From NCBI GenBank assembly GCA_014189435.1, contig CP050293.1, positions 1,121,001 to 1,185,000 of the forward strand: DNA of 64,000 bases, in the 5' to 3' direction. The notes beneath the pieces are model-generated. The model had not been told where the DNA came from. It saw only the letters and a program-made list of their open reading frames with translations, and searched no databases. The stretch is from Mesorhizobium loti. Lineage in GTDB: Bacteria > Pseudomonadota > Alphaproteobacteria > Rhizobiales > Rhizobiaceae. Positions 60,965 through 64,000 of the stretch are shown here, in pieces; the stretch's first letter is position 1, and every line of letters begins with the position of its first letter. Both the position numbers and the translations under genes were made by a program.

Positions 60965-62108
60965 TGCAGCCGCACAGTTCACGGCCCGGCTGCACACCAG
61001 TTTCGACACCGTAAGGCTGCTATGGCTGCTCCTTGAGGCGCATGGCCTGTGTACCGGCCACCAGGGCCTTGCCTGGGTGGAAGGGATCGCCAAACAGCTG
61101 ATGCCCCAAGATGCGGACCTGCTCGTCATCGAAGTCAGCGACGCCGTCACCGGCGCGCCTGTCATGCTGCTGCCGCTGATGCGGCGCCGCGCTCTGCGCC
61201 ACCATGTGATCGAATGGTTGAGCCGCGGAGTGTGCGATTATTCGGCGCCGCTGCTGGCGGATGCGAGACCATGGACCGTACAAGATGCCGACGCCGCCTG
61301 GGCGGCGGTCCGCGCCGTGCTGCCGCCGGCCGATCGCATCCACATCGCGGGAATCCCGCAGCAGATCCACGGTGTGGCCAATCCGCTGGCGCTGCTTTCG
61401 GTGGCGCGCGGTTCCATCCAGATCACCTCAGGCCTCGTCCTGCATGGCGAACCGGAGACGCTCATCAAGCGCATCTGCAAGCCGTCCTTCGCCAAGACTT
61501 TCCACAAGCAGTGCCGCGCCTTCGAACGGCGTGGCGGCCTCGCTCTGGTAGAGGCCGACACGCCTGATCTGACCGAGGAGCTTTTCGACACGCTGCTGGA
61601 ATTGCGGCTGAGGCGCTTTCGCGAGCTTGGGCGTTTCGACCTCCTGACGCAGGCCCCGGTCGTCGACTTCTACCGCCACGCGGCGCTGCAAGGCCTGTCC
61701 GACCGATCGGTGCGGCTGTTCGGGCTGCGCGCCGGTGAAGCCTGGCTCGCCTCCATCTATGTGCTGGCCAGAAAAGGCACGCTTCACACCCTCTTGCTCG
61801 GCATCGACCAGAACGCGGTCGCCAATGTCTCACCCGGCCTGACGATGATGGGCAAGCTGATGATGTGGGCGCGCCAACATGAGTTCGACTATTTCGACCT
61901 GTCGGTCGGCAGCCAGGGCTACAAGGAACATATCGGTGCCGCGAGCTCGGTTCTGGCCGAGATTTGCGAACCGATGACGGTGCGGGGCAGGGCTGCGAAC
62001 GCCGCCATTTTGCTGCGCAGCCGGACCGAGCGTTACGTGCGGTCCAATCCGCGGCTGCTCAAGGCCGTCCGGAACCTGACGAGCCGCTTGCGGCGATTGA
62101 AGGACTGA
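60885..62108 (+). CDS. GNAT-type acyltransferase, tandem copy 2
   Basis: 407 residues, GTG start at 60885 with GGGAGA upstream; it overlaps copy 1 by 80 bp in another frame. About 60% identical to copy 1 by eye (FTARLHTSFDTVRLLWLLLE, CDYSAPLLADARPW, FDYFDLSVGSQGYKEHIGAA). A recent-looking tandem duplication; both copies keep the same core motifs. Confidence 0.85.
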   Translation: MASYAMRIIPTTDLPDGPFSPTVASADAAAQFTARLHTSFDTVRLLWLLLEAHGLCTGHQGLAWVEGIAKQLMPQDADLLVIEVSDAVTGAPVMLLPLMRRRALRHHVIEWLSRGVCDYSAPLLADARPWTVQDADAAWAAVRAVLPPADRIHIAGIPQQIHGVANPLALLSVARGSIQITSGLVLHGEPETLIKRICKPSFAKTFHKQCRAFERRGGLALVEADTPDLTEELFDTLLELRLRRFRELGRFDLLTQAPVVDFYRHAALQGLSDRSVRLFGLRAGEAWLASIYVLARKGTLHTLLLGIDQNAVANVSPGLTMMGKLMMWARQHEFDYFDLSVGSQGYKEHIGAASSVLAEICEPMTVRGRAANAAILLRSRTERYVRSNPRLLKAVRNLTSRLRRLKD

Positions 62109-62193
62109 AGGCAGCTATCCGACATCGCCTGGCTTGACAAAGCCCTGGTCAGGCCCCCACGTGCCGCCAGCCATTTGGGCTTTGGGGATTTCA

Positions 62194-62286
62194 ATGAAAA
62201 AGACTTACGAAAAGCCGACGCTCAACAAGCGTCAGCAGCTCTCGCGCGTCACAGCGGTGTACGTCGGGTCGGCGCCACCAACCTGA
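62194..62286 (+). CDS. Putative RiPP precursor (lasso-type leader), paralogue 2
   Basis: 30 residues: MKKTYEKPTLNKRQQLSRVT, then AVYVGSAPPT. Same YxxPxL...T spacing as the 34-residue gene at 44374 and as lasso leaders. A short C-terminal core follows TA. A terminator lies 35 bp downstream, so it forms a self-contained transcript. No cyclase or protease gene is adjacent. Confidence 0.7.
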   Translation: MKKTYEKPTLNKRQQLSRVTAVYVGSAPPT

Positions 62287-62320
62287 CAGGCAAACAGCCG
62301 TTCGACGATCGCGACCATCA

Positions 62321-62350
62321 AACCCGCCGCCGCAAGGTGGCGGGTTTTTT
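62321..62350 (+). terminator. Rho-independent terminator of the RiPP-like gene
   Basis: AACCCGCC and GGCGGGTT pair around GCCGCAAGGT, followed by six T. It closes the 62194 transcript. Confidence 0.92.
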
Positions 62351-62447
62351 GTCCTCTGATCCCGGTACAGAGCGTATGAGCTAGAAACAGCTTCGGGAAC
62401 ACCGCATATCGATCCGTTCCTGTGGCCTTGCCCAGCAAACCAACGCT

Positions 62448-62762
62448 TCACATCGCTTCCGACTCGAAAAGCAGCATCATCGCATCGTCGTCTTCAGGCG
62501 CGTATTTGCGCCGGTCGACGGCGCAGGCCTTGCCGATCTCGCTGGCAAATGCCGCACGAATGGCGTCCAGGCTGTCGAAGTAGAGGGTCGCGACGAGGTA
62601 GGGCGTCTCGCCCGGCGACAGGTTCACGATCGGCCGCTTGCTGACATCATAGCGCCGCAGACCGGGAAGCTGCTTTGCGAGCGGCAGATGGATGTCGAAA
62701 TAGTGCCGGTCGAAGGCGGCCGGATCGGCCGGTGTTTTGTAGATGACAAGCATTTTGGCCAC
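62448..62762 (-). CDS. EthD-domain protein
   Basis: 104 residues from GTG 62762, chosen because AGGGAG lies 6 nt upstream. EthD features: MLVIYKTPADPAAFDRHYFD, HLPLAKQLPGLRRYDVSK, YLVATLYFDSLDAIRAAFAS. Small dimeric alpha/beta-barrel protein linked to catabolic enzymes; function here unknown. Confidence 0.88.
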   Translation of the reverse strand: MAKMLVIYKTPADPAAFDRHYFDIHLPLAKQLPGLRRYDVSKRPIVNLSPGETPYLVATLYFDSLDAIRAAFASEIGKACAVDRRKYAPEDDDAMMLLFESEAM

Positions 62763-63014
62763 GGTGTGCTCCCTTTGTGTCGCATGATCGGCGCTGCGAT
62801 GTTCGTTGGCGCCGCACCAGTGTCGTTCGCGAGGAGCGGATTTCGACAAAGGGGGCGGATTTTTCGCAAGACCGACGGCACCGCGCCACCGCGCATGATA
62901 TCAAGCTGTTTGCACTGAAATTGACAGGACGGCGCGTCTCCGTCATCCTTGAGCCCAGTCGCCAGGCTGCGGAGAGCGGTCGCGTTGCGTGTCAGAGCGA
63001 CCGAGGGCAGCGTC

Positions 63015-63239
63015 ATGTTCAGTCCCGTCATTGGCCAGAATTCCAAGCGCGCCGCGGTGCGCAAGGCGCTCGACCGCCACAAGGTCTACATCACCGCGCA
63101 GAGTTTTTCGGCCGGCACCTACCAGGCCCGCGTTCTGGTCGACGGCGAGGCTTATTGGGTCGATGAATTCCGGTTGAGCCAGCTGCAGCAAGGACTGTCG
63201 CCGGCGGAGCTTGAGTTGACGCCGGCCACCGACGATTGA
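63015..63239 (+). CDS. Small hypothetical protein, 74 residues
   Basis: MFSPVIGQNSKRAAVRKALD, then RHKVYITAQSFSAGTYQARV, ending LELTPATDD. Compact mixed alpha/beta, protein-like. Function unknown. ATG 63015 is preferred to a longer frame from 62949. Confidence 0.55.
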   Translation: MFSPVIGQNSKRAAVRKALDRHKVYITAQSFSAGTYQARVLVDGEAYWVDEFRLSQLQQGLSPAELELTPATDD

Positions 63240-63282
63240 GACCAAGTGAACAATCGCGAGTGGTGCAAACGTAGCGCTCTAC

Positions 63283-63442
63283 GGCGCCCCCCTCTGTCCT
63301 GCCGGACATCTCCCCCACAAGGGGGGAGATCGGATGTCGCGACGTCCTTCGCCGATCTCCAAAGTTTTGAGGGGAGAGCCGGCGCCCGGGCTGCCAATCT
63401 CCCCCTCGTGGGGGAGATGTCCGGCAGGACAGAGGGGGGCGC
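63283..63442. repeat. Intergenic inverted-repeat element, copy 5
   Basis: Same element as at 1235, about 160 bp. Its centre (TTCGCCGATCTCCAAAG) is in the orientation of copy 4, opposite to copies 1-3. It lies just before the ligD start. Confidence 0.9.
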
Positions 63443-63495
63443 GAAGGAACGAGGCGGTTGTTGTTTCCACCTGTCGCGCGCTTCGGTCTTTGATC

Positions 63496-64000
63496 ATGAC
63501 AACTCCACCAAAGCTCCAACCCTATCGCGCCAAGCGCGAATTCACCAAAACGCCGGAACCGGCTGGCGGGCTCATTGCCGGCGACGGCAACCGCTTCGTC
63601 GTCCACAAGCACCACGCCACCGCGGACCACTATGATCTGCGCCTGCAGGTCGGCGATGTCTTGAAGAGCTGGGCGGTGCCGCGTGGGCCTTCGCTCAATC
63701 CGGCCGACAAAAGGCTGGCGGTCCAGACCGAGGACCATCCGCTCGAATATATCGACTTCGAGGGCGTCATTCCCGAGGGCGAGTATGGCGGTGGGCCGAT
63801 GATCGTCTGGGATACCGGCACCTGGGCGCCGATGGACGACGTCGAAAAGAGTTTCAAGACCGGCGCCTTCAAGTTCCGGCTGGCCGGCGACAAGCTCAAT
63901 GGCGGCTGGATGCTGACCAGGCTGAAACCGAAACCCGGCGAGGACGAGAACAAGAAAAACTGGCTGCTGTTCAAGGAGCGCGACCTTGCCGCCGACACCG
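63496..64000 (+). CDS. ligD: LigD 3'-phosphoesterase domain, N-terminal part (truncated by window edge)
   Basis: 168 residues visible from ATG 63496: HATADHYDLRLQVGDVLKSW, AVPRGPSLNPADKRLAVQTE, DHPLEYIDFEGVIPEGEYGG, NKKNWLLFKERD. This is the 3'-phosphoesterase domain of bacterial NHEJ ligase D, which heals 3' ends at double-strand breaks. Whether ligase and polymerase domains follow cannot be seen. No ku gene is in the window. Confidence 0.92.
   Translation, partial: MTTPPKLQPYRAKREFTKTPEPAGGLIAGDGNRFVVHKHHATADHYDLRLQVGDVLKSWAVPRGPSLNPADKRLAVQTEDHPLEYIDFEGVIPEGEYGGGPMIVWDTGTWAPMDDVEKSFKTGAFKFRLAGDKLNGGWMLTRLKPKPGEDENKKNWLLFKERDLAADT

Noticed and set aside
59642..62108. One broken gene instead of two GNAT genes
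   Set aside because: Both copies are full length and similar along their whole cores, with a Shine-Dalgarno before the second.

Overview
The window is high-GC chromosomal DNA from an alphaproteobacterium of the Rhizobiales. Mesorhizobium or a close relative is the best fit. This is inferred from DUF982 proteins, a GcrA-like protein, a LacI/FadR/PotABCD-rich catabolic gene set and intergenic inverted-repeat elements that flank many genes. No nod, nif, tRNA, rRNA, transposase, integrase or CRISPR array was seen.

Layout. 1-8.1 kb: housekeeping and accessory enzymes (partial ECF sigma factor, two SDR enzymes, an RsuA-type pseudouridine synthase, an XRE/MmyB regulator, a RibD-like reductase, a small hydrolase) and a membrane diguanylate cyclase. 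8.4-12.2 kb: a three-gene RbsBAC-type sugar ABC importer with an inverted-repeat element inside the operon. 12.6-17.6 kb: a prophage-remnant-like patch (S24/XRE repressor with two copies of a 22-bp site, a GcrA-like protein, two DUF982 proteins, a DUF6456-like protein). 17.7-19.7 kb: a DarT-DarG toxin-antitoxin pair with a Phd-type gene upstream; darT is frameshifted. 19.9-21.9 kb: a large acyltransferase-SGNH protein. 22.1-31.8 kb: an eight-gene catabolic operon read leftward (DUF1185 protein, hydrolase-flavin reductase fusion, LLM monooxygenase, aldehyde dehydrogenase, PotDBCA-like importer), with a divergent FadR-type regulator and a palindromic operator.

31.8-39.9 kb is the most unusual part. 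It is a run of very short genes around two paralogous Crp/Fnr regulators. Seven genes from four unrelated protein families share the same 5' cassette. The cassette holds a conserved promoter/operator block (core TGTCGGAAnCGTACA, clear in five copies), a 26-nt stem-loop whose paired bases covary between copies, a short CUUGAGAG-like box, and a second hairpin that pairs with the Shine-Dalgarno sequence about 7 nt before the start codon. The seven genes are three 63-residue paralogues, two members of a 76-residue family, one DUF982 protein and one Crp regulator. I read this as a dispersed, structured mRNA leader controlling a small regulon.

39.9-49 kb: a large catalase with a CsbD stress protein, a quinone-reductase-like flavoprotein, a GNAT enzyme, a short RiPP-precursor-like gene, and a LacI-controlled pair (2-hydroxyacid dehydrogenase and sugar isomerase) sharing a TAAATCGATTTA operator, followed by an FAD oxidoreductase. 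49.1-62.1 kb: an exopolysaccharide cluster (Wzz/GumC-like protein, VpsF-like polymerase, GH5 hydrolase, two glycosyltransferases, Wzx flippase, GIPC-transferase-like protein, two tandem GNAT proteins). 62.2-64 kb: a second RiPP-precursor-like gene with its own terminator, an EthD protein, a small unknown protein and the start of a LigD 3'-phosphoesterase.

Three genes look broken by single-base frameshifts (darT, an XRE regulator, and the 3' end of the 2-hydroxyacid dehydrogenase gene). Sequencing error cannot be excluded for any of them. All family assignments come from reading motifs; no database search was run.
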